This document shows, piece after piece, positions 1 to 6,369 of a stretch of 17,209 nucleotides of DNA. The stretch spans positions 1 to 17,209 of the forward strand of contig JAWOJB010000069.1 in assembly GCA_046484325.1 (NCBI GenBank), read 5' to 3'. Source of the stretch: JAWOJB01 sp046484325. Its GTDB lineage: Bacteria; Actinomycetota; Acidimicrobiia; Spongiisociales; ZC4RG35. Position numbers and translations under genes: made by a program. Below the pieces are notes generated by a model that was given only the letters and a program-made list of their open reading frames with translations, searched no databases and was not told the origin of the DNA. Positions within the stretch are counted from its first letter, which is position 1; each line of letters starts with the position of its first letter.

Positions 1-203
1 CCACGTGCACGCCGGCGGTCCGCAGCGCCTCGAGGCTGGGGGACTCGAGGTTCAGCCCGTCGAGCTCGACCGGGGCGCCGGCCCCGAGCAGCACCCCCAT
101 CAGCGGGTCGTAATCGGGGATGGGGACCCGGACGTCGAGCTCGACGGGCTGAACCTCGAGTCCCCCAGGCTCGAGGCGCTGCGGACCGCCGGCGTGCACG
201 TGG
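1..203. repeat. 70-bp inverted repeat at the contig end (fold-back)
   Basis: Bases 1-70 are the reverse complement of bases 134-203 with one mismatch (35 against 169). The loop is 63 bases (71-133). Each arm carries the 12-base palindrome GTCGAGCTCGAC, at 59-70 and 134-145. The reverse complement of the loop is exactly 21 codons and joins in frame to the codon at 134. It reads as plausible protein (starting VRVPIPDYDPLMGVLLGAGA), while the plus strand through the loop does not. The simplest reading is that 1-133 is an inverted copy of the true upstream sequence, produced by a fold-back amplification or assembly chimera. Confidence 0.85.
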
Positions 204-1561
204 TGGTGCCGTTGGTCGCCCAGGGCGAGCTGATCGGCACGCTCAACCTCGGCCGTCGCCTCTCCGACCAGCCGTACTCCACCGACGACCGCAGGCTGCT
301 ATCGGGCCTCGCCTCCCAGGTGGCCCCGGCCATCCGGGTGGCCCAACTCGTGCGACAGCAGGAGGCGGAGGCGACCGCCCGGGAGCGGATCGAGCAGGAG
401 CTTCGGGTCGCCGCCCTGATCCAGCAGACCCTCCTGCCCAAGGAGTTGCCCAGCCTGGCCGGGTGGGAGATCGACGCCTACTACCGGCCGGCCCGGGCGG
501 TGGGTGGCGACTTCTATGACTTCATCCCTCTGTCGGGCGGCAAGCTGGGAGTCGTTGTCGGGGACGTGACCGACAAGGGCGTCCCGGCAGCTCTGGTCAT
601 GGCCACCACCCGGTCGACCCTGCGCGCCGCCGCCCAGCGGTCCGAGGATCCCGGTCTGATCCTGGCCGAAGCCAACGAGGTGCTGGTGGCGGAGATCCCG
701 CCTGCGATGTTCGTCACCTGCCTGGTCGGCGTGCTCGAGCCGGCTTCGGGCCGATTCGTGTTCGCCAACGCCGGACACAACCTCCCGTACGTCCGGTCGG
801 GGGAGAACGTGCGCGAGCTCCGCGCCACCGGGATGCCACTCGGGCTGATGCCGGGCATGCCCTACGACGTGGTCGAGACCACGATCGACCCGAGCGACAC
901 GATGCTGCTGACGAGCGATGGCATCGCCGAGGCCCACGGTCCGGACGGCGAGATGTTCGGGCTCGAGCGGCTCATGCTCCTGGTACGCGGCGGGGGGGAT
1001 CTCGATCTCGTCGCCTCCGTGTTGGCTGAACTCGACCGGTTCTGCGGTCCCGGGCACGAGCAGGAGGACGACGTGACGATGGTCGTCGTCCGCAGTACCT
1101 CGGCCGCCCGTGATGCTGCATCGATCTTCGAACTCACCGAACTGGAGCGGTTCACCGTGCCGAGCGAGGAGGGCAACGAGCGGCAGGTCATGGAGCGGGT
1201 CGCCACGGTCGCCCGCACCCTCGGCTTCGACGGCGCCCGCCTGCAACGGCTGGAGACCGCCGTGGCCGAGGCGACGATGAACGCCATCGAGCACGGCAAT
1301 CGGTCGAATCCCGACCTCGAGGTCGAGGTGACGGTGCTTGCCTCTCCCGACCGTGTTGTCGTGCGGGTCGAGGATGACGGCGGGGGTCCGGACCTTCCCC
1401 GGCCGGAGCGCCCCAACCTCGAAGCCAAGCTGGCCGGCGAGCAGTCACCCCGGGGATGGGGCCTGTTCCTCATCGAGCGGATGGTCGACGACCTGCGCGT
1501 CGAGACGCGCGGCGGTCGCCATGTGGTGGAGCTGGAGATGAAACGGGAAGGAGAGCGGTGA
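134..1561 (+). CDS. GAF-PP2C (SpoIIE-type) phosphatase fused to HATPase anti-sigma kinase domain, 5' partial
   Basis: This is a cytoplasmic regulator of the partner-switching type. It combines a SpoIIE/RsbU-like phosphatase, which dephosphorylates STAS antagonists, with an RsbW-like kinase domain, which binds sigma factors or phosphorylates STAS proteins. Residues are counted from the codon at 134. Residues 1-70 are the end of a GAF domain and 72-97 a charged helical linker. The PP2C domain covers about 117-320, with VGGDFYDF, GDVTDKG, NAGHN, TSDGI and EDDVTM supplying the metal-binding aspartates. The HATPase domain covers about 337-472, with N-box EATMNAIEHGN, G1 DDGGGPD and G2 RGWGLFLIER. 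The frame stays open back to base 5, but bases before 134 belong to the fold-back, so the true N terminus is missing. The stop overlaps the next ATG by one base (TGATG). Having phosphatase and kinase in one chain is known in actinobacteria. Confidence 0.9.
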   Translation, partial: VELDGLNLESPRLEALRTAGVHVVVPLVAQGELIGTLNLGRRLSDQPYSTDDRRLLSGLASQVAPAIRVAQLVRQQEAEATARERIEQELRVAALIQQTLLPKELPSLAGWEIDAYYRPARAVGGDFYDFIPLSGGKLGVVVGDVTDKGVPAALVMATTRSTLRAAAQRSEDPGLILAEANEVLVAEIPPAMFVTCLVGVLEPASGRFVFANAGHNLPYVRSGENVRELRATGMPLGLMPGMPYDVVETTIDPSDTMLLTSDGIAEAHGPDGEMFGLERLMLLVRGGGDLDLVASVLAELDRFCGPGHEQEDDVTMVVVRSTSAARDAASIFELTELERFTVPSEEGNERQVMERVATVARTLGFDGARLQRLETAVAEATMNAIEHGNRSNPDLEVEVTVLASPDRVVVRVEDDGGGPDLPRPERPNLEAKLAGEQSPRGWGLFLIERMVDDLRVETRGGRHVVELEMKREGER

Positions 1562-1905
1562 TGCCAGGGACGGCGTTCAAGGCGAGCCTGCGGTCGGTCG
1601 ACGGGATCGCCGTGGTGGACATGTCCGGAGATGTGAATCGAGGTGCCCAGCCCGAGCTCGACGAGATCTACGCCCGAGCGGAGGCGATGGGCGGGTCGAT
1701 CGTGCTCGACTTCACCGACGTCGACTACATCAACTCGACCGGGATCGCGGTGATCGTCGGGATCCTCGCCAAGGCGAGGGCGGCCGGGCGACCCATCCGG
1801 GCCTACGGGCTCTCCGAGCACTACCGAGAGATCTTCTCGATCACCCGGATCTCCGACTTCATGGCCATCTACGACAACGAGTCCGCCGCCGTAGCGGCGG
1901 GTTGA
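1561..1905 (+). CDS. STAS-domain anti-sigma factor antagonist, first copy
   Basis: This 114-residue single-domain protein belongs to the SpoIIAA/RsbV family. In that family the unphosphorylated STAS protein binds the anti-sigma kinase and releases the sigma factor. The phosphorylation loop reads DVDYINSTGIAVIVG; the serine of NSTG is the likely phosphosite, and Asn replaces the more usual Asp before it. The C-terminal helix carries GLSEHYREIFSITR, which is almost identical in the next gene. The ATG at 1561 overlaps the stop of the phosphatase gene and has GGAAGGAG upstream, so the two are co-transcribed and probably translationally coupled. Its regulators are probably the kinase and phosphatase domains encoded just upstream (inference). 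The family assignment is secure; the partner sigma factor is not visible here. Confidence 0.9.
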   Translation: MPGTAFKASLRSVDGIAVVDMSGDVNRGAQPELDEIYARAEAMGGSIVLDFTDVDYINSTGIAVIVGILAKARAAGRPIRAYGLSEHYREIFSITRISDFMAIYDNESAAVAAG

Positions 1906-1918
1906 GGGAGGACCGCAC

Positions 1919-2266
1919 ATGCCACAGGCCCAGATCACGCTGAGCGTCCGTGAGGCGGGGGACACGGCCCGCGTCATCGACATCGTCGGAGAGATCACCG
2001 CGTTCTGCGAGGCGGTCCTCACCGAGGCCTACACCGAGGCCTCGGCTCCCGGTGTGAAGACCGTCGTCTTGAACTTCGAGGGTCTCGAGTACATGAACAG
2101 CGGTGGGATCGGGCTGCTCGTGACGATGCTCATCCGGGCCCAGCGCAACGGGCAGGCGCTCGCCGCCTACGGGCTCTCCGAGCACTACCGGGAGATCTTC
2201 TCGCTGACCCGCCTCGACGAGGCGATCGGCATCCACGACTCCGAGCAGGCCGCCCTCGCCGCCTGA
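1919..2266 (+). CDS. STAS-domain anti-sigma factor antagonist, second copy
   Basis: This 115-residue STAS protein is a paralogue of the gene 13 bases upstream. Its phosphorylation loop reads LEYMNSGGIGLLV, with a single serine followed by Gly-Gly where the first copy has Ser-Thr-Gly. The C-terminal GLSEHYREIFSLTR segment is shared almost base for base with copy one (1801-1847 against 2168-2214), although the N-terminal halves differ much more. The ATG at 1919 is set by GGGAGG at 1906-1911 with a 7-base spacer. It is the third gene of the operon. Two antagonists fed by one phosphatase/kinase could act as alternative or competing switch partners (inference). No terminator-like hairpin is evident after the stop. 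Confidence 0.88.
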   Translation: MPQAQITLSVREAGDTARVIDIVGEITAFCEAVLTEAYTEASAPGVKTVVLNFEGLEYMNSGGIGLLVTMLIRAQRNGQALAAYGLSEHYREIFSLTRLDEAIGIHDSEQAALAA

Positions 2267-2276
2267 TGATCCGGCG

Positions 2277-3117
2277 GTGCTCGGTCTCTGCTGGGCAATC
2301 GCCATCCTGTTTCAGCTACTCCTCACTGTGGGCCTGGCGATCGGGTTGCGCCGGCCCGAAGTGAAGATCGGTCGGTTCTCTTCCCTCGGCGCTCGCCGGG
2401 ATGCTCGGCGCCTCCGCCGTCGCCTGCATGCTGGCTGCTTGCTGGCGGCCCCACTCCTCTTCCCCGAGGGTGATCTGCCCTCCCCTCGTTGGCGGCCGCT
2501 CCTGTGGGCGACGTCACGTTCGGGGCGGTGGCCGGGCGTGGGCGCCTCTCAGACCGATAACCCGGCTCAGGACCTGACGATCGCGCTCGCCTTCGGGCCG
2601 CCGTGCTGGCCTCGCTTGCCGCCCGGGTGCGTCGAGGTAGCCCGATCGTCCGACGCCAGGTCGGGTGGCTGACCTACGGGGTGGCCGCCTATGCCTTCTT
2701 CCTCGTCTTCGCCCTCTTCGTGTTCCCCAACCCGAACGCGCTGGCGGGAGTCGTCCTCGACGCCAACTTCTTCCTGCCGCTCCCCGTGGCGATCTGGATA
2801 GAGGTGTCACGGCATCGGCTCGACGACCTCGACCGCCTCGTCAACCGGACCGTGGTGCACGGCGTGGTGGTGGCTCTGCTCGCCGGGTCGACGCTCGTGG
2901 TGGCCGGCCTGTTCACACCCTTCTCCGGCGGGTGCACTCGTGGGTCGACCGGCGGTTCTTCCGGTCCCGGTATCGGGCCCGCGAAGAGGTGGGGGCCTTC
3001 GCCGGTCGTCTTCAGCTGCAGACGGACTCGTGGACGATCGAGCACGAGCTGATGAGGGTGCTCGACCGGACCCTCAGCCCGGCGGCGGGCCTCTGGCTCC
3101 GCCCCGTCCGTCCGTAA
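2277..3117 (+). pseudogene. Decayed membrane sensor / histidine-kinase-type N-terminal module
   Basis: Recognisable pieces of one protein are spread over different plus-strand frames. A first helix (AIAILFQLLLTVGLAIGLRR) starts near 2277. A second hydrophobic stretch around 2385-2435 lies in another frame (SALAGMLGASAVACMLAA), and LLFPEGDLPSPRWRPLLW near 2455-2510 is back in the first. From about 2600 a further frame gives VRRQVGWLTYGVAAYAFF, a transmembrane helix and LDDLDRLVNRTVVHGVVVALL. From about 2930 the last frame gives VHSWVDRRFFRSRY and ends GLWLRPVRP with TAA at 3115. This order matches the integral-membrane N terminus of a common actinobacterial sensor family (from memory of that family), but one helix before WVDRRF seems deleted and no kinase or output domain follows. 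It needs at least three frame changes, so it is not a working gene. Confidence 0.75.
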
Positions 3118-3171
3118 CGGAGCCGTAGCGGCGGTCCGGTACACCGGGGCCACATGAACGGAGGAGGAACG

Positions 3172-3840
3172 ATGGACTCGGCCCGGGATCGTGAGCACTG
3201 GGCGCCGCACGTGGATCGGCTGAAGGAGGACGGCGGGATCAACGTCGGGGGCCGGCGGCTGACCGGTCCCCAGCAGGGTTTCGGGCCGATGTGGCAGAAG
3301 ACCTACCGGATCCGGATCCCGGGCGTGGCCCCCGAGCGGGTGATCTCGGAGTGGAAGGAAAACTACGGGAAGTTCTGGCCCTCCCACTCGCGTTTCAACG
3401 CACCGGTGGCGGGCATCAAGCCCGGTGAGGTCGGGAACATCCAGGCCATGCAGGTCATGTCGACCGGCGTCATGGTCCTCTACGCCGACGAGACCTCGTT
3501 CGCCTTCATGACCCCGGAGGGTCATCCGTTCGCCGGGTGGATCACGTTCTCGGCCTATGACGACGAAGGAACGGTCGGGCAGGTCCAGCTCATCATCCGG
3601 CCGAGCGACCCGCTGTGGGACGTGGCGTTCCTGTTCGGGGCGGCCAAAGGCGAGGACCTGATGTGGCAGCACACCCTCCGCTCCCTCGCCGCCCACTTGG
3701 GCGTGACAGCGGATCCCGAGACGGAACTGCTCAAGGTCGACCGCAAGCGGCTGTGGCACAACGCCGGGAACATCCGGAAGAACGCGGCGATCGGCTCGGT
3801 CGGCCACGTGCTGACGAAGCCCTTCCGTTCGAGCCGGTAG
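3172..3840 (+). CDS. Conserved-looking protein of unknown function
   Basis: This is a 222-residue soluble protein without signal peptide or membrane segment. I do not recognise its family. It has an N-terminal polar segment, then a beta-rich body with KTYRIRIPGVAPERVISEWK, FAFMTPEGHPFAGWITFS and a basic C-terminal tail. The alternation of aromatic strands and the GHPFAGW element faintly recall DUF1990 or SRPBCC lipid-binding-like folds, but this is only an impression. The start is ATG 3172, preceded by a strong ribosome binding site, GGAGGAGG at 3160-3167. An in-frame ATG at 3154 lies before that site and would add six residues. G/C codon bias is normal, so it is very likely a real gene. It follows the pseudogene by 54 bases and stands alone. 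Confidence 0.75.
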   Translation: MDSARDREHWAPHVDRLKEDGGINVGGRRLTGPQQGFGPMWQKTYRIRIPGVAPERVISEWKENYGKFWPSHSRFNAPVAGIKPGEVGNIQAMQVMSTGVMVLYADETSFAFMTPEGHPFAGWITFSAYDDEGTVGQVQLIIRPSDPLWDVAFLFGAAKGEDLMWQHTLRSLAAHLGVTADPETELLKVDRKRLWHNAGNIRKNAAIGSVGHVLTKPFRSSR

Positions 3841-3852
3841 CCGGTCCCCCGG

Positions 3853-3858
3853 TACCCT
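3853..3858 (+). promoter_or_regulatory. Leaderless -10 box (TACCCT)
   Basis: TACCCT lies 7 bases before the GTG start of the small membrane protein, and no ribosome binding site is present. This spacing fits an actinobacterial leaderless promoter. The same arrangement recurs elsewhere in this window. Confidence 0.45.
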
Positions 3859-3865
3859 CCTGGGG

Positions 3866-4117
3866 GTGTCCGAGCCGACCCCGCGTCAGGTTCTCTATGC
3901 CCTCGTCGTCGCCGGCCTCCTGGTCGTGGTGGCGGTGTTGGTCGTCGGAGCCGCCGTCGCCGGTCTGGTCCCCGTCTGGTGGACTCTCCTGACCGGGGGA
4001 GCCTGGATCGCCGTGGTGGTGGTGGCGGCGATCGAGTGGCGCAAGACCGGGTTGGTGCTCGGGCTCGGGATCGGGCTGTTCGTGGCGTGGGCCATCGGGA
4101 CGCTCCTCCTCCGATGA
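3866..4117 (+). CDS. Small membrane protein, three predicted helices
   Basis: This 83-residue protein is nearly all membrane. Hydrophobic segments lie at about 9-33, 37-57 and 63-82, separated by short loops with WRKTG as the only clearly charged one. No signal-peptide cleavage site or known domain is visible. The GTG start at 3866 is supported by the -10-like TACCCT just upstream and by the lack of any other start. Its TGA overlaps the ATG of the DUF429 gene (ATGA at 4114-4117), so the two are probably co-expressed. Such fillers are common in actinobacterial genomes and no function can be assigned. Confidence 0.7.
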   Translation: MSEPTPRQVLYALVVAGLLVVVAVLVVGAAVAGLVPVWWTLLTGGAWIAVVVVAAIEWRKTGLVLGLGIGLFVAWAIGTLLLR

Positions 4118-4752
4118 CGGTCGTGGGCCTCGACCGGTCGCGTGGGCGATGGGTGGCGGTGGCCGCGAACGGCCCGGATTGCGAGATCGGGCTCGTGAAC
4201 TCGGCGGGCGAGGTGATGACCCGGTGGCCGGAGGCCCGGGTGGTCGCCGTCGACATCCCCATCGGCCTTCCCGTCGACCGCATCGGCCGGGAGGTCGACG
4301 TCGAGGCCCGCCGGTTGTTGGGGGCGAGGGGCTCGTCGGTGTTCCCGGCGCTGCCGGCGGAGCTCTACCGAGTGCCGTATCTCCAGGCGCTCCGACTATC
4401 GAGGGAACGCTACGGCGTCGGCTTCTCCAAACAGGCCTGGCAACTCGGGCCGGCCGTGCTCGACGTGGCCGCCGTCGCGGGCGACGGGTGGATCGAGGCC
4501 CACCCCGAGCTCGCATTCCTCCGGCTCGCCGATCGACCGCTCGCCGCCAAGAAGACCTGGACGGGGCTGGCGTCGCGGCTCCGGTTGCTGGCCGGGGCCG
4601 GCCTCGACCTGCCGGTGGGCGATGTGGGCGCGCCCCCCGACGACGTGCTCGATGCAGCGGTGTGCGTTGTGGTCGCGCGCCGCCTTCTCGCCGGTGTGGC
4701 CCAACGGATCCCGCTCGTCGCCGGCTCTGGGCAACCGGTCATCTGGTCCTAG
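4114..4752 (+). CDS. DUF429 family protein (predicted RNase H-fold nuclease-like)
   Basis: This 212-residue protein matches the DUF429 pattern. The N terminus MTVVGLDRSRGRW carries the first acidic residue (D7), followed by AVDIPIGLP with D47. Further on come IEAHPELAF with E128, an AAKKTWTG lysine pair at 146-147, and the C-terminal DDVLDAAVC with D176, D177 and D180. The family is predicted to have an RNase H-like fold with a cluster of acidic residues; its substrate is unknown. The ATG at 4114 overlaps the previous stop by four bases. At 212 residues the gene looks complete. A possible weak hairpin (GGGACC at 4762-4767 with GGTCCC at 4777-4782) lies downstream before the next promoter. Confidence 0.85.
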   Translation: MTVVGLDRSRGRWVAVAANGPDCEIGLVNSAGEVMTRWPEARVVAVDIPIGLPVDRIGREVDVEARRLLGARGSSVFPALPAELYRVPYLQALRLSRERYGVGFSKQAWQLGPAVLDVAAVAGDGWIEAHPELAFLRLADRPLAAKKTWTGLASRLRLLAGAGLDLPVGDVGAPPDDVLDAAVCVVVARRLLAGVAQRIPLVAGSGQPVIWS

Positions 4753-4829
4753 GTCCACCCAGGGACCGACGACCCTGGTCCCGTGCATCAGGCGCCGGGT
4801 ACGTTGGTTCTCGTGCCACTGCGGCCTCT

Positions 4830-4858
4830 TTGAGGTGAGAGGGTGGCATCGGTAAGGT
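4830..4858 (+). promoter_or_regulatory. Promoter of the carbohydrate ABC operon
   Basis: TTGAGG (4830-4835) and TAAGGT (4853-4858) are separated by exactly 17 bases, a good match to a housekeeping-type promoter. Initiation would fall near 4864, giving a leader of about 70 bases before the ATG at 4934. This is the only -35/-10 pair of this quality I found in the window. Confidence 0.6.
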
Positions 4859-4875
4859 GAAGTTGTGACGTTCTT

Positions 4876-4908
4876 GCGGCTCCAGCCGCACGTGGCGCCT
4901 CCGGCGCC
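4876..4908 (+). promoter_or_regulatory. Two tandem hairpins in the 5' leader
   Basis: GCGGCT/AGCCGC (4876-4881 and 4884-4889) and GGCGCC/GGCGCC (4894-4899 and 4903-4908) form two short GC-rich stems between the predicted transcription start and the ribosome binding site GGGAGG at 4922-4927. They could affect mRNA stability or translation. They do not resemble any riboswitch I know, and random GC-rich DNA makes such stems often. Confidence 0.35.
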
Positions 4909-4933
4909 CGAGGACGAGAACGGGAGGAATGGC

Positions 4934-6271
4934 ATGAGACGATTCAGAGGCATGGTCGCGTTGATGGCGGTGTTCGCCATCGTCGTCGCCGCCTGTGGCA
5001 ACGGGGCCGAGCCAGACGGAGGGGAGCCCGCCGAGGTGGGTGCCGAGTTCACCCTGGTCGGTGCCCCGGCCGCCGCCGAGGCGGACGCGATGCAGGGGTT
5101 CCTCGACGTCTACAACAGCGAGACCGGGTCGAACATCATCTTCACCGGCTCCGACGATTTCGAGAACCAGCTCAGGATCCGGGTGGAGGGCGGCGACCCT
5201 CCGGTGGTGGCGTTCACGCCGCAGCCGTCCTCGATCTGCCAGTTCGTGGCTACGGCCAATCCGCCGGTCGCCCTCGAGGACATGGGCTTCGACATCGCCG
5301 AGATGGAGGCGAACCACGGGAAGTTCTGGATGGACCTCGGTTTGTGCGAGGACGGGAAGCACTACGGCATCCCGTGGTTCCCGAACTTCAAGTCGATCGT
5401 GTTCTATCACGAGGCGACCTTCGAGGCCGAGGGGTACGAGATCCCGGCGACCTATGAGGACCTGGTGGCCATGAGCCAGCAGATGGTGGACGACGGCTAC
5501 ACCCCGTGGTGCTTCGCCTTCGAGTCCGCCGCCGCCTCCGGCTGGCCGGCCACCGACTGGATCGAGGACATCGTCGTCCGGAACTCCGGCGGCGAGGTCT
5601 ACGCCCAGTGGTTCCGCAACGAGATCCCGTTCACCGATCCGCAGATCAAGGAGGCCTTCGACCTCTTCGGTCAGATCTTCTTCGGTGAGGGCTTCGTCCT
5701 TGGCGGGCCCGAGAACGTGGCCGCGATCAACTTCCGGGACACCCCGCTGCCGGCGTTCCAGGATCCGCCCGGATGCCTGATGTTCAAGCAGGGGAGCTTC
5801 ATCGCCAACTTCTTCCCGGAGGGCGGCGAGGACGTCATGAAGGTGTTCCCCTTCCCGACCATCAAGGGCAACACGGGCGCCATGGGCGGTGGTGACACCA
5901 TCATCATCTGGGACGACTCGCCCGAGATCGTCCAGGCGGTGAAGGACTGGATCACCCCCGAATGGCAGTGCGTGCTCGCCTCGGCGAGTGGCGGAACGGC
6001 CAGCCAGTACGGCGGGCACGGCGTCGTCGGCGTCGAGCGGCTCCCGGGCCACAAGGACGTGGACCCGAACTGCTACGAGACGGATGCCGCCAAGTCGTTC
6101 GCGACGACGATCACGGAGGCACTTGCCCAGAACGCGTTCGTGTTCGACGCCTCGGACCTCATGGATCCGGCGGTCGGCCAGGGCACCTTCTGGGGCGGCA
6201 TGATCGACTGGAGTCAGGGCAAGCCCACCGACCAGGTCCTGCAGGAGATCCAGGCCGGCTATCCGAACTGA
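4934..6271 (+). CDS. Carbohydrate ABC transporter substrate-binding lipoprotein (AglE-like)
   Basis: This 445-residue extracellular binding protein would deliver a sugar, probably an oligosaccharide or alpha-glucoside, to the permeases encoded downstream. The signal peptide MRRFRGMVALMAVFAIVVAAC ends in a lipobox with the modified cysteine at residue 21. The mature part has the family 1 solute-binding layout: a strand then AEADAMQGFLDVYNSETGSNI, FENQLRIRVEGGDPP, later GKHYGIPWFPNFKSIVFYHE, and a C-terminal IDWSQGKPTDQVLQEIQ. The ATG at 4934 is chosen for GGGAGG at 4922-4927 and the well-formed signal peptide. A GTG at 4865 is in frame but would put 23 polar residues before it. The gene heads an operon and is followed by a strong hairpin. 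The sugar is inferred only from the AglE/F/G resemblance. Confidence 0.88.
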   Translation: MRRFRGMVALMAVFAIVVAACGNGAEPDGGEPAEVGAEFTLVGAPAAAEADAMQGFLDVYNSETGSNIIFTGSDDFENQLRIRVEGGDPPVVAFTPQPSSICQFVATANPPVALEDMGFDIAEMEANHGKFWMDLGLCEDGKHYGIPWFPNFKSIVFYHEATFEAEGYEIPATYEDLVAMSQQMVDDGYTPWCFAFESAAASGWPATDWIEDIVVRNSGGEVYAQWFRNEIPFTDPQIKEAFDLFGQIFFGEGFVLGGPENVAAINFRDTPLPAFQDPPGCLMFKQGSFIANFFPEGGEDVMKVFPFPTIKGNTGAMGGGDTIIIWDDSPEIVQAVKDWITPEWQCVLASASGGTASQYGGHGVVGVERLPGHKDVDPNCYETDAAKSFATTITEALAQNAFVFDASDLMDPAVGQGTFWGGMIDWSQGKPTDQVLQEIQAGYPN

Positions 6272-6290
6272 TTCCACGGCACGCGATTCA

Positions 6291-6327
6291 AACGACGGGG
6301 GCGGCCGCAACGGCCGCCCCCGTCGTT
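6291..6327 (+). terminator. Perfect 17-bp hairpin between binding-protein and permease genes
   Basis: Arms 6291-6307 and 6311-6327 are perfectly complementary around a CAA loop, with a GC-rich core and A/T ends. No run of T follows (CTATAG), so it is at best a partial terminator or an RNA-stability element. Its place between a binding-protein gene and its permeases suits more transcript of the former than of the latter. Confidence 0.65.
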
Positions 6328-6369
6328 CTATAGTCGGCCACATGTGTCGCCACTGAGGCGGGAGGTGTG

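Noticed and set aside
1..203. An invertible DNA switch flanked by 70-base repeats
   Set aside because: Inverting the 63-base loop would restore the reading frame, but no recombinase is nearby, the loop is tiny, and the arm plus loop is simply the reverse complement of the native upstream sequence, as expected of a fold-back artefact.
2689..3807. A 372-codon minus-strand frame opposite the unknown protein and the pseudogene
   Set aside because: The composition is that of an antisense shadow; the plus strand has a strong ribosome binding site and plausible protein.
4865..4933. GTG 4865 as start of the binding protein in a leaderless transcript
   Set aside because: It would place 23 polar, proline-rich residues before a perfect lipoprotein signal peptide, and a good ribosome binding site precedes ATG 4934.
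4860..4933. A riboswitch in the sugar-operon leader
   Set aside because: Only two short GC-rich stems are visible, with no known aptamer core or conserved loop.
4739..6343. A 534-codon open frame antisense to the binding-protein gene
   Set aside because: It is His/Arg/Asp/Val-rich without domain motifs and mirrors the GC-biased codons of the real plus-strand gene.
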